DNA of 64,000 nucleotides from Glaciecola sp028401415 (GCF_028401415.2 NZ_CP171821.2:1612001-1676000), one strand, 5' to 3'; positions 53,939 to 62,555 are shown, counted from the stretch's first letter. Numbers and translations: made by a program. Notes: generated by a model from the letters alone, not told the origin.

Positions 53939-55231
53939 ATGGCCACAATTAGCCGAATAGTTGGACGAGAAATATTGGACTCACGCGGAAACCCAACGGT
54001 AGAAGCCGATGTGTATTTAAGCTGCGGTGCAATGGGCAGAGCCGCCGCCCCATCCGGAGCATCAACCGGCTCGCGTGAGGCATTAGAGCTTCGTGATGGA
54101 GACAAAAACCGTTATTTAGGCAAAGGCGTCGAAAAAGCCGTTAGTGCTATTAATGACAAGATTGCCAGCACCTTAATCGGCCAAGAAGCTCAAGATCAAG
54201 CGGCTATTGACCAGCTGATGATTGATTTAGATGGTACTGAAAACAAAGAAAACTTGGGTGCAAATGCCATATTGGCCGTATCGCTTGCGGTGGCAAAAGC
54301 ACAAGCGATCTCAGCAGGCATTCCGCTTTACGCTCATATCGCACAGCTAAATGGCACGCCTGGAGAATACTCCATGCCAGTGCCAATGATGAATATCATT
54401 AATGGTGGCGAACACGCCGACAACAACGTCGATATTCAAGAGTTTATGGTGCAGCCCGTCGGTGCTAAAAGCTTCAAAGAAGCGCTACGCATGGGCGCTG
54501 AAATATTTCACGCACTGAAAAAAGTATTATCTGCTAAAGGATTAAACACGGCGGTGGGTGATGAGGGTGGATTTGCTCCCAACTTAACATCAAATGCAGA
54601 AGCACTTTCGGTTATTGTAGAGGCGGTTGAAAACGCAGGTTATAAAATGAATGAAGACATTACACTCGCTTTGGATTGTGCGGCGTCTGAGTTCTATAAA
54701 GATGGAAAATACGTGCTCAGCGGGGAATCTAAGTCTTTCGATTCTGAAGGTTTTAGCGACTACTTGGCTGATTTGACTGCTCAGTATCCTATCGTTTCAA
54801 TTGAAGATGGATTAGATGAATCTGATTGGGATGGTTGGGCATATTTAACCAAAATTTTGGGAGCTAAAGCGCAGCTTGTGGGTGACGATTTGTTTGTAAC
54901 CAATACAAAAATCCTTAAACGCGGTATTGATAACGGCGTAGGCAACTCCATTTTGATCAAGTTTAATCAGATTGGCTCTCTCACTGAAACGCTTAATGCT
55001 ATTAGAATGGCAAAAGAAGCTGGGTTTACAGCGGTTATTTCTCACCGCAGCGGCGAAACAGAAGACGCGACCATTGCTGATTTAGCCGTGGGTACCGCAG
55101 CAGGTCAGATTAAGACTGGATCGCTTTGTCGTTCTGATCGCGTTGCAAAGTATAATCAGTTGCTTCGAATTGAAGCTGAACTAGGCGAAGGGGCAAGCTA
55201 CAAAGGCCGCGCAGAGATAAAAGGTCAATAA
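53939..55231 (+). CDS. eno: Enolase
   Basis: Converts 2-phosphoglycerate to phosphoenolpyruvate; also a member of the RNA degradosome in relatives. The 430-residue protein has GREILDSRGNPTVEADV, APSGASTGSREALELRDGD, NIINGGEHADNNVDIQEFM, the metal-binding VGDDLFVTNTKIL and the catalytic-Lys region SILIKFNQIGSLTET, then SHRSGETEDATIADLAVG. AGGAG at 53929-53933 precedes the ATG by 5 bases. Confidence 0.98.
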   Translation: MATISRIVGREILDSRGNPTVEADVYLSCGAMGRAAAPSGASTGSREALELRDGDKNRYLGKGVEKAVSAINDKIASTLIGQEAQDQAAIDQLMIDLDGTENKENLGANAILAVSLAVAKAQAISAGIPLYAHIAQLNGTPGEYSMPVPMMNIINGGEHADNNVDIQEFMVQPVGAKSFKEALRMGAEIFHALKKVLSAKGLNTAVGDEGGFAPNLTSNAEALSVIVEAVENAGYKMNEDITLALDCAASEFYKDGKYVLSGESKSFDSEGFSDYLADLTAQYPIVSIEDGLDESDWDGWAYLTKILGAKAQLVGDDLFVTNTKILKRGIDNGVGNSILIKFNQIGSLTETLNAIRMAKEAGFTAVISHRSGETEDATIADLAVGTAAGQIKTGSLCRSDRVAKYNQLLRIEAELGEGASYKGRAEIKGQ

Positions 55232-55242
55232 AGCTCAGCGAA

Positions 55243-55878
55243 ATGAACGGGGCATTGGATATTCAAGATCAAACCGATATCTTTCACTTAACGGCCAAAT
55301 ACCCTAATTTTGCCGAATTAAGCAATGCCTTGTATGAACGCGAGCTACAACTGCTCGCTAATAGCAATATTAGTGACCCAGCTTTGCTCAAGCGCAAAAT
55401 TAAAGGTTTGAGCTACCATGTTAGAAACGCCGCTATGCATTTACTCAGCGGCGACTCTCCCATAGACGTTGACGTTCACAATGGCAGTTGGCAGGCAAAG
55501 CAAGCTGCAAAGTGCCCTATCAATACACAAGATACCGATAAAACCATCAAGTGGTACATAGAAAACGCTCGCTACGGCGCTGTCGTAGCGGTATACGTGG
55601 AACATCTGGGTGAGGAGCATATTGAGTTAGACAGCATTGATATGATGGCATCCGATCGCCTTCACCTAAATAAGTTTGGTTGGTTTTCAAAAAGTGGTGA
55701 GTACTTTGAGATTGTGCCTAAGCAAACCCGTTACTTGCTGCTCAAACCTACCAAAGCAATACTGATCGCTGCATGCTCAGGACACAGATGGACGCCTAAA
55801 GGTCGGGCAATTCCAAGAGCATTATCTTTGCGTGAATTGCTACTTTCTACTGATATAGATTGGAAAACATACAAGTAG
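55243..55878 (+). CDS. Protein of unknown function downstream of eno
   Basis: A 211-residue soluble protein I do not recognise. It starts 11 bases after the eno stop, with no strong ribosome binding site, so it is probably read from the eno transcript. Visible: no signal peptide or membrane segment; an N-terminal helical half (FAELSNALYERELQLLANSN; KRKIKGLSYHVRNAAMHLLSGDSP), a beta-rich middle (YGAVVAVYVEHLGEEHIELDSIDMMASDRL), and a C-terminal basic segment HRWTPKGRAIPRALSLRELLLSTDIDW that looks conserved. Codon use is like its neighbours. Confidence 0.7.
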   Translation: MNGALDIQDQTDIFHLTAKYPNFAELSNALYERELQLLANSNISDPALLKRKIKGLSYHVRNAAMHLLSGDSPIDVDVHNGSWQAKQAAKCPINTQDTDKTIKWYIENARYGAVVAVYVEHLGEEHIELDSIDMMASDRLHLNKFGWFSKSGEYFEIVPKQTRYLLLKPTKAILIAACSGHRWTPKGRAIPRALSLRELLLSTDIDWKTYK

Positions 55879-56023
55879 CCCATATTTAAACCGTCAAGGC
55901 AGCGACGAACTTACCTTAACAGGCACAGCTATCAAAAATAAGTATTCAAGCGCACATATTGTTAAATGGTTATTCTCTCATCTCATTCATTATAAGTGGC
56001 AGGTAATCGGTGCCCTAGGTGCT

Positions 56024-57691
56024 TTGGGCATTAGTTCTTTAACATGGTTATTGCTTGGTCAAGGCATTCGTTATGTCGTCGACCAAGGCTTCGTTGCACA
56101 AAACCAAGCCTTGCTAACACAAGCTTTGTGGGTCGTTCTTTCGGTGATCGTGATTGGCAGTATTGCGACTTATGTTCGCTTTTACTTAATGGTATGGCTG
56201 GGAGAACGCGTATCTGCGGATATACGAAAATCACTGTTTAATCATCTGATCACGCTCTCTCCAGGGTTTTACGCACGCGAACGCACCGGCGAAATTATTT
56301 CTCGATTTACTGCAGATACCACCCTACTCCAAAGTATTGTAGGTACGGGAGTGTCGATGGCGCTGCGGTCTACCGTCATGTTTGTCGGTGCCCTTGTGTT
56401 GATGGCCTTTACAAGCTTAAAGCTTACTCTGTTCGTATTTGTTTCTGTACCCTTTATCCTTGTTCCTATCCGCTTGTTAGGTGCAAAAGTTCGCAATTAT
56501 TCTAAACAGAGTCAAGATAAGGTTGCAGACATTGGCGGCATTGTGGATGAATCTTTACATGAGATCCAAACCGTTCAGGCCTTCAATCATGAGTCGCGCT
56601 CAACGCTTAATTTTGCAGATAAAATCGATGCTGTTATGAGCACTGCTTCAAAGCGCATCCACTATCGGGCCCTCTTGATAGCAAGCGTCATGGTGATTAG
56701 CTTGAGCGCAATCTTCATTGTCGGATACTTAGGGACGATTGCCGTCATCGAGGGCAGCATTACAGAAGGTCAGCTCGTCGCGTTTGTGTTTTATGCGGTG
56801 CTCGCGGGAGGCGCGATTGCGACCATAAGCGAAGTCATTGGTGAGCTGCAAAAAGCGGCGGGCGCCTCCGAACGGATACTCGATTTAATGGCTCAAACAT
56901 CAGACATATCAGACACAAGCGTAATTACTAAGCCCCAACTAAATGGAAGCAAAACGCTCTCAGACAATACGCCCGTCATAGAACTAAATGACATTCAGTT
57001 TGCCTACGATGATGCCCTGATAATTAAAGACCTAAGCTTCAAAGTCAGACGAGGTGAAAAAGTAGCGATTGTTGGGCACAGCGGTGCAGGTAAATCCACG
57101 CTGTTTGATTTATTGATGCGTTTTTACGAAATAAATGCTGGCAAGATACTGATAAACGGGCAGGCGCATAATGCGTTTGCGGTATCAGATTTGCGCAAAC
57201 ACTTTGCTTTGGTATCACAATATCCGGTAATTTTCGCCAGCTCGGTGCGCGAAAACATCGCTTTTGCTGATGCTAATGTAAGTCATAAGGACGTCGAACA
57301 TGCGGCACAACTGGCCCACGCGGACGCGTTTATTCAAGCACTTCCAAAAGCATACGAAACTAATTTAGGTGAACGAGGTGTTAAACTCTCAGGCGGGCAA
57401 AAGCAACGAATTGCCATTGCGCGTGCGATTTTAGCAAAACGCCCTATTTTGCTGCTCGACGAGGCGACAAGTGCCTTAGATGCGAGCAGCGAGAGACTGG
57501 TTAAACAAGCAATAGATGGTTTAATGCAAAGTACCACTACGCTTATCATCGCGCATCGCTTGTCAACGGTGCTCAATGCAGACAAAATCATTGTGCTTGA
57601 GAAAGGTCAATGTATTGCCAGCGGTACGCATCAGCAACTTTACGATAATAACGATGTGTACAGAGAGTTCGTTGATTTACAGCTAAGTTAG
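56024..57691 (+). CDS. ABC exporter (fused membrane and ATPase domains), N-terminus uncertain
   Basis: A half-transporter of the MsbA/LmrA-like export family. The first canonical start is TTG 56024 (555 residues). However, the open frame continues upstream to 55859 and reads like the missing N-terminal elbow and first helix (KWLFSHLIHYKWQVIGALGALGIS), with no ATG, GTG or TTG. The true start may be a rare ATT/ATC codon (for example 55931 or 55958). The membrane domain spans about residues 1-285 with GERVSADIRKSLFNHLITLSPGFYARERTGEIISRF. The ATPase has Walker A VGHSGAGKSTLFDLL, the signature KLSGGQKQRIAIARAIL, Walker B ILLLDEATSALD and a switch His in IIAHRLSTV. The substrate is unknown. Confidence 0.87.
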   Translation: MGISSLTWLLLGQGIRYVVDQGFVAQNQALLTQALWVVLSVIVIGSIATYVRFYLMVWLGERVSADIRKSLFNHLITLSPGFYARERTGEIISRFTADTTLLQSIVGTGVSMALRSTVMFVGALVLMAFTSLKLTLFVFVSVPFILVPIRLLGAKVRNYSKQSQDKVADIGGIVDESLHEIQTVQAFNHESRSTLNFADKIDAVMSTASKRIHYRALLIASVMVISLSAIFIVGYLGTIAVIEGSITEGQLVAFVFYAVLAGGAIATISEVIGELQKAAGASERILDLMAQTSDISDTSVITKPQLNGSKTLSDNTPVIELNDIQFAYDDALIIKDLSFKVRRGEKVAIVGHSGAGKSTLFDLLMRFYEINAGKILINGQAHNAFAVSDLRKHFALVSQYPVIFASSVRENIAFADANVSHKDVEHAAQLAHADAFIQALPKAYETNLGERGVKLSGGQKQRIAIARAILAKRPILLLDEATSALDASSERLVKQAIDGLMQSTTTLIIAHRLSTVLNADKIIVLEKGQCIASGTHQQLYDNNDVYREFVDLQLS

Positions 57692-57723
57692 GCCCGTCTT
57701 AAGGCCAGATATTTGCTTTGCGT

Positions 57724-58752
57724 CTATTTTGAAGTCTCTTGTTGATAATAGGCCTGATACCAATCTACGAAAGCTGAAATACCCACTTCTAAATTAGTAG
57801 TGGCTTTATAGCCTACATCCTTGCTCAAAGATGCAACATCTGCATAGGTCGCTTCAACATCGCCCGGCTGCATCGGCAGCATGTTTTTTTTAGCCGTTTT
57901 TCCAAGTGCTTTTTCGATAGTTTCGATGAAGCTGAGCAAATGCACAGGCGTTTGAGCGCCGATGTTGTATATCCGCCATGGAACTTTACTCGTGCTTGGG
58001 TTGGGCGCTTTGCCATCCCACGTAGGATCTGCGGTAGCGATATGCATGGTAGCTTGGATCACGCCAGTGACAATATCATCGATATATGTAAAGTCACGCT
58101 GGTGATTGCCGTAGTTATATACATCTATTGGCGTCTCTTCGCTTATCGCTTTGGTAAACTTAAATGGCGCCATATCGGGCCTTCCCCAAGGACCGTAAAC
58201 CGTAAAGAATCGCAAACCAGTTGTGGGCAGACCATATAGGTTGCTATAAGTGTGAGCCATCAACTCATTCGCTTTTTTACTCGCTGCATAAAGTGATACG
58301 GGATGATCAACATTATTCGTCACTGAAAATGGCATTGACTCATTGGCGCCATATACAGATGAACTCGATGCATACACTAAATGGTCAATGTTGTGATGCC
58401 TACAACCCTCTAGAATATTCATAAAGCCAATTATGTTAGCGTCAATATAGGCATGAGGATTTTCAATTGAATAGCGCACCCCAGCCTGCGCTGCCAAGTG
58501 AATAACTCGGTCAAACGCATGGTCTTTAAACAATGCTTCCATCGATTCACGGTCTGCAATATCCATTTTGATAAAGCGAAACAAACCTGCGTTTTCACTT
58601 TCATTTATCCAATCAAGACGTGCATGTTTAAGTGAGACATCGTAATAATCGTTAATATTATCTATGCCAACAATGTCTATGTTGTCCCTCAATAACGCTT
58701 TTACAGTGTGCGCGCCGATAAATCCAGCGGCGCCGGTCACCAGTATTTTCAC
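57724..58752 (-). CDS. UDP-glucuronate 4-epimerase-like NAD-dependent epimerase
   Basis: Probably interconverts UDP-glucuronate and UDP-galacturonate. The 342-residue extended SDR begins MKILVTGAAGFIGAHTVKALL and has the longer insertion typical of this subgroup (IDNINDYYDVSLKHARLDWI), HLAAQAGVRYSIENPHAYIDAN, SSSSVYGANESMPFS, YAASKKANELMAHTYSNLYGLPTTGLRFFTVYGPWGRPDMA and NYGNHQRDFTYIDDIV. It overlaps the nucleotidyltransferase gene by 4 bases, so it is the last gene of the HPr-rel-A-like operon. Its substrate would come from Ugd, coded 40 kb away. Confidence 0.92.
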   Translation of the reverse strand: MKILVTGAAGFIGAHTVKALLRDNIDIVGIDNINDYYDVSLKHARLDWINESENAGLFRFIKMDIADRESMEALFKDHAFDRVIHLAAQAGVRYSIENPHAYIDANIIGFMNILEGCRHHNIDHLVYASSSSVYGANESMPFSVTNNVDHPVSLYAASKKANELMAHTYSNLYGLPTTGLRFFTVYGPWGRPDMAPFKFTKAISEETPIDVYNYGNHQRDFTYIDDIVTGVIQATMHIATADPTWDGKAPNPSTSKVPWRIYNIGAQTPVHLLSFIETIEKALGKTAKKNMLPMQPGDVEATYADVASLSKDVGYKATTNLEVGISAFVDWYQAYYQQETSK

Positions 58753-59897
58753 TTATCGTTTCCCTGTTGATTGGCTTGAAAAGGTGGATTGGTGTCTTTG
58801 GGCGTAAAAATATGCTCGCCAAAGATAAGCTCTAGGATACCCCGAATACTCTTCACGCTTAAATGATAAATGAGAATATGAAGCGGCATTTTCAGAACAT
58901 GCCCTCGAAGCATTGCAAGCGTATGTCTAAAAGGCGTGTCCGAATTTGGAATCAGATTGTGCTGCGGTAAAAGTACACTATCAAAAACGAAGTCATTGTA
59001 TAACATCCGCCATTTTGGTAAAGCAGATATGCTTTGAATGATTTTGTCGGGCAAGTTTAGACCTAAGTGTCTATCGGTGTATCTAAACCCAAATAAAACT
59101 TCTTCAATCAGTCCAATTCGCTCTGCAATATCTAGACAAGCAAAATAAAATTCATCGCTTTTGTGTTCACACATGAGGTATAAATCCGTTAGGTCACGAA
59201 AGCTTCCTTTATAATCCTCATTACGAAAAAGATGGATAGAAGCGTGCACAAATTGAGCTGGCTCACTTAATACTGCATTGCCATCTGGCAATTCAACCTT
59301 ATACTTCAAAAGTGCATCGACATTCACTTTGGCTTTAGAAATGAGAGGAATGATATTGTGATGAATGTCAATAATCGTGCCTCGCTTTGAGTGCTGCATA
59401 GGTGGGATCTCGTGCGCCCATTTGCGATAATATCGATCATCATAGTCATTTAATGGCTGTCCAACCCACCCCTGAATACTCAGTCTTTGTTCGCACTTTT
59501 GAATATCTCGCTTTGGCACTAATACGTCAATATCACTGAATATACGGCCGCTGCCCACCTCTGAACCACAGAGCGAGTAAGCTGCGCCTTTTAAGAACAC
59601 AAAATACTCACATAGCTGTGTCAAAGTATCTGTTAATTCCGATGCTTCAAACTTAATTTGTTCGTTCTGTCGAGTCGCAATTTGTTTAGCGTTTTTTAGA
59701 TGGCGCTGTGAGCGTTCATCTAAGCGCGACAATACACCGGTTTTTTCAAGTCGATATGCGATGCGCGCCAAAAGCTTCTGCTGACGAAATACAATTAACG
59801 CATGTGACAAGCGAACGTTGTCTAAGTCCAAAAATGCTTCCGGCACTTTAAACAGCGCTATAATATCTTCTTTGGTCAGCGGTATTTGCTCAGGCAT
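58749..59897 (-). CDS. NTP_transf_5 family nucleotidyltransferase
   Basis: A 382-residue protein of the uncharacterised nucleotidyltransferase family (Pfam NTP_transf_5). The core is FVFLKGAAYSLCGSEVGSGRIFSDIDVLVPKRDIQKCEQRL (residues about 99-139) with the metal-binding SDIDVLV (121-127). GTIIDIHHNIIPLIS and the helical segment ASIHLFRNEDYKGSFRDLTDLYLM follow. Proteins of this family recur beside HprK-related kinases and in exosortase loci. The substrate is unknown. It overlaps the epimerase gene and follows the kinase gene by one base. Confidence 0.82.
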   Translation of the reverse strand: MPEQIPLTKEDIIALFKVPEAFLDLDNVRLSHALIVFRQQKLLARIAYRLEKTGVLSRLDERSQRHLKNAKQIATRQNEQIKFEASELTDTLTQLCEYFVFLKGAAYSLCGSEVGSGRIFSDIDVLVPKRDIQKCEQRLSIQGWVGQPLNDYDDRYYRKWAHEIPPMQHSKRGTIIDIHHNIIPLISKAKVNVDALLKYKVELPDGNAVLSEPAQFVHASIHLFRNEDYKGSFRDLTDLYLMCEHKSDEFYFACLDIAERIGLIEEVLFGFRYTDRHLGLNLPDKIIQSISALPKWRMLYNDFVFDSVLLPQHNLIPNSDTPFRHTLAMLRGHVLKMPLHILIYHLSVKSIRGILELIFGEHIFTPKDTNPPFQANQQGNDK

Positions 59898-59898
59898 C

Positions 59899-60768
59899 TT
59901 AAATAATCTCTTCTAGCAAAAAATCGACGACTTCATCTAATTGACTGTAACAAATTTCAAATTTTGCAATTTCCTCTATTAACTGAGTCACTGTATCGAA
60001 CCCGTCTTTTCCAATTGCAGTAAAATTAAATGCATTTTCTGCAAGCTTGGTAAAGGCCTCCATCATATCTAGTTGATATATTTCAAGCGCTGTACCTGCT
60101 TGAAACCTTGGGAACACCACGCCAACTATCTTAGCCTGTATACCTGCTTGCTCGAAGTGCTCAGGCTTTGGTGCTAAGTGAATAACATCGCCTTTATGCG
60201 TATCCTTAGCAACAGATGAGAACACCCCACTTGGAAACCATGTTTTTGCTATATCTATCGATTGATTCTTCAGACAAATCGGCCTCACAAAAGGGACGAC
60301 TATATCGCTAAAGGGAATAATCAGCGCCATTTCATCAGACAACAATCGCCAACCGTTGTTGGCTAAGTATGCAGTTAGCGTACTTTTACCTGAGCCCGGT
60401 GGCGCAGGAAAGATAATTGCCTTGCCATTTTTTTCCAATACTGCACTGTGAATGATAACGTGTTGTAATTCATGCGCGGCTACAGTCCAATTCATACCCC
60501 ATTCGAGCATAGCAAAGCCCTGATTATGATTTAGTGGCTTAAAAGGCTCTCGTGTATCACAAAAAAAGCGCGCCTGAGGTTTGTAAAAACTTCTGACACC
60601 ACCACTTTTCATAACAGACAGCTGATAATCAATATAGTGGCAAGATAAATCGCCATCTATGAACTTTTGCTGGTATATTCGTTTCGCGTTATCGAGTACT
60701 AAATCGATATCAGTGATTATCTGGAATCTAAAGGGAGATAAGTCGAGTTGAAAGGTCTTGGATTTCAA
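59899..60768 (-). CDS. HprK-related kinase A (HPr-rel-A system)
   Basis: A 289-residue protein related to the HPr kinase/phosphorylase core. It has Walker A PAPPGSGKSTLTAYLANNGW (about residues 121-140), the downstream acidic LLSDEMALI (142-150), and HSAVLEKNGKAIIFPAP before the P-loop. The HPr Ser-kinase signature region is otherwise divergent, and no HPr or PTS genes are in the window. The target is unknown. It follows directly after the PqqD-like gene (no gap) and is one base from the nucleotidyltransferase gene. The name comes from the TIGR04352 definition as I recall it. Confidence 0.83.
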   Translation of the reverse strand: MKSKTFQLDLSPFRFQIITDIDLVLDNAKRIYQQKFIDGDLSCHYIDYQLSVMKSGGVRSFYKPQARFFCDTREPFKPLNHNQGFAMLEWGMNWTVAAHELQHVIIHSAVLEKNGKAIIFPAPPGSGKSTLTAYLANNGWRLLSDEMALIIPFSDIVVPFVRPICLKNQSIDIAKTWFPSGVFSSVAKDTHKGDVIHLAPKPEHFEQAGIQAKIVGVVFPRFQAGTALEIYQLDMMEAFTKLAENAFNFTAIGKDGFDTVTQLIEEIAKFEICYSQLDEVVDFLLEEII

Positions 60769-61005
60769 TTATTCGATGCCGTCGTCTTTTAAACAAATAA
60801 AACCCTTCGCCAATAATTCTTCAATAACAGCTTGCGCGCTTGGGTTGTCTTCTCGGACACACTGAAATACTTCGGATATGGTTTCATGATTCATGCCGAT
60901 AGAGACCACGTCTGTTGAGAATGGATTGTAAAATGCAACGCCGCTTTGATCAGAAAAGGGATGCGAAAGCATCCCCTTAACCAATATATATTGCGTCTTC
61001 ACCAA
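60769..61005 (-). CDS. PqqD-like small protein (HPr-rel-A system peptide chaperone)
   Basis: A 78-residue protein with the PqqD-like pattern SGVAFYNPFSTDVVSIGMNHETISEVFQCV and a C-terminal segment AQAVIEELLAKGFICLKDD. Proteins of this fold bind leader peptides for modifying enzymes. TTG 61005 is the longest start; GTG 61002 is one codon in and no clear ribosome binding site decides. It sits 5 bases after the Tat-protein stop and abuts the kinase gene, so the product would be made with both. The call as the HPr-rel-A PqqD-family member rests on context plus a modest motif match. Confidence 0.68.
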   Translation of the reverse strand: MVKTQYILVKGMLSHPFSDQSGVAFYNPFSTDVVSIGMNHETISEVFQCVREDNPSAQAVIEELLAKGFICLKDDGIE

Positions 61006-61010
61006 CGCGA

Positions 61011-61631
61011 TTACATCATTAACCGACTAACTTGTCCGGTATTGTGTAGCTCTTTTAACTCCCGTGCAAGTTGACCTCTTCTATTCCTTGAGAGGTCTCT
61101 TAAGCGCGTGGCAAATTCTGCGGGATTACTAAACGAAGCTCTTGCATTTGCTATTCCGCCAGTGTAGACGACTGGGAAAACAACTCCTGAACGACCATGA
61201 TGCAAAGCGTTAAAGTACGTGCTGAGGAGATAAACGTTTATTTCGTTTTCACCGCCAAATTCGTAAATACCATCTTCGTTGCGAGTTAGAATTTCACCAA
61301 CCGTAACTTTGTTTCTTTTTTCGCGGCTGACGTTGTATGCACCCCGTCCGAATATATCCTTGAACCTCATTAACTTTTCATGCCTTTCCAAAGCATGCGC
61401 CCAATAATCTGGACCTTGAAGATGAAGAGATTGATTTCCGGCCATATCTGAGCCGTGGCCAGATGCAACGATTGAATTTGTGAGTCCACCTGTTGCCCAG
61501 ACCGACTTAGCTGGAATCGAGGCAATCAGCGCACCGGCAGTCGCACTTCGTAAAAATTTTCGTCGTCCATTTTTCGACTCAGCAATCGTCGCTTTCGCAT
61601 TTATTTGATCTTTTGAGTTATCTTGTTCCAT
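61011..61631 (-). CDS. Tat-signal protein of unknown family
   Basis: A 206-residue protein with a twin-arginine export signal: a polar N-region of about 20 residues, NGRRKFLRSATAGALIASIP, and probable cleavage after AKSVWA (about residue 46). I start at ATG 61631, which has GGTGG 5 bases before it; GTG 61640 is in frame and adds three residues. The mature part has GPDYWAHALERHEKLMRFKDIFGRGAYN, then NEINVYLLSTYFNALHHGRSGVVFP and a basic C-terminus (SRNRRGQLARELKELH). No catalytic motif was recognised, and there is no C-terminal anchor or PEP-CTERM tag. The gene lies 5 bases before the PqqD-like gene. Confidence 0.75.
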   Translation of the reverse strand: MEQDNSKDQINAKATIAESKNGRRKFLRSATAGALIASIPAKSVWATGGLTNSIVASGHGSDMAGNQSLHLQGPDYWAHALERHEKLMRFKDIFGRGAYNVSREKRNKVTVGEILTRNEDGIYEFGGENEINVYLLSTYFNALHHGRSGVVFPVVYTGGIANARASFSNPAEFATRLRDLSRNRRGQLARELKELHNTGQVSRLMM

Positions 61632-61751
61632 TAGTACCACCGTGTTCTTCTATTACTGGGACAACATGCAATTATTACACCAAAACCCAAACTATTGATT
61701 TAAATGGAAATTCGTTAAGCACCCCATAGGAGGTGATAAATTTCCTGACAA

Positions 61752-62555
61752 TTATAACTCAATATCATTCTTCTGCGCTAACGCTTTTAATTGTGCAACA
61801 GGAATAGCATAACTAATACCACTTGGATTGGTTAATGCAGCTTCCTTACCGGCCTGCACAAACACTTTATTTATAATCGCAATAACTTCCCCGCTTTGCA
61901 CTTCAAATACGGGACTACCGCTGTTTCCCGGGTAAGCCGTGGCGTCCAACTGATAAATCATGAAAGGCTTGTTGAGGCGTTTTAACATATCGATTGTGAG
62001 TTGATTTGCGTTCCGTGCCGGATTGATGTCTGGCGCGACGGCCGCAATCATTCCTCTGTGGGTTGCAGGGTATAAGCCCAACACAGCGCCGATTGGGAAT
62101 CCCGTAAAAAACACATCCGTTCCTGCGGGTTTTAAATTGCGTTCTGCCAGCTTTAAGGCTGGTAATTTTTCAGACATGGACAATATCGCCAAATCGTGGA
62201 CCGGGTCTATCGCGAGTAACTCCAATTTTAGCACCTTCATTCGCTGCCCCTCTCCCGCCATTGCCACATAATTTTGCACAATATCGAGTCTTAACTCTCT
62301 CGCAACGACGTGATAGTTGGTGACAATATAGGACCCATTTCCTGTTACGAATCCTGTTCCGAGTAACTGAGGGTTTTTTGCTTCCAGTGGAGTGAAAATT
62401 CCAATTCCAACAACGGATGGCGTTATCTCATTTATCAATTCAACCATAGACGTAGAGGCAACAGCTTTTGAACAAGATAAGAAAATAATCAACGCCAAGC
62501 TTGAGCTTACTGAGAATTGTTTAATAGGAAAGAAGCTAATTGTTTGAAGATACAT
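61752..62555 (-). CDS. Exported trypsin-like serine protease (S1C type)
   Basis: A 267-residue DegP/HtrA-like protease domain without a PDZ domain. A signal peptide covers about residues 1-34 (SSSLALIIFLSCSKAVAS). The catalytic triad is visible: His82 in YIVTNYHVVA, Asp121 in IDPVHDLAILSM and Ser212 in AYPGNSGSPVFEV. TGFPIG and GISYAIPVAQLKAL are also typical. It begins about 111 bases upstream of the Tat-protein start on the same strand, so it may be part of the operon or have its own promoter. The targets are unknown; the neighbouring Tat protein is one candidate. Confidence 0.88.
   Translation of the reverse strand: MYLQTISFFPIKQFSVSSSLALIIFLSCSKAVASTSMVELINEITPSVVGIGIFTPLEAKNPQLLGTGFVTGNGSYIVTNYHVVARELRLDIVQNYVAMAGEGQRMKVLKLELLAIDPVHDLAILSMSEKLPALKLAERNLKPAGTDVFFTGFPIGAVLGLYPATHRGMIAAVAPDINPARNANQLTIDMLKRLNKPFMIYQLDATAYPGNSGSPVFEVQSGEVIAIINKVFVQAGKEAALTNPSGISYAIPVAQLKALAQKNDIEL

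Noticed and set aside
61011..61631. The Tat-signal protein as a PEP-CTERM protein
   Set aside because: Its C-terminus has neither a PEP motif nor a hydrophobic helix followed by basic residues.
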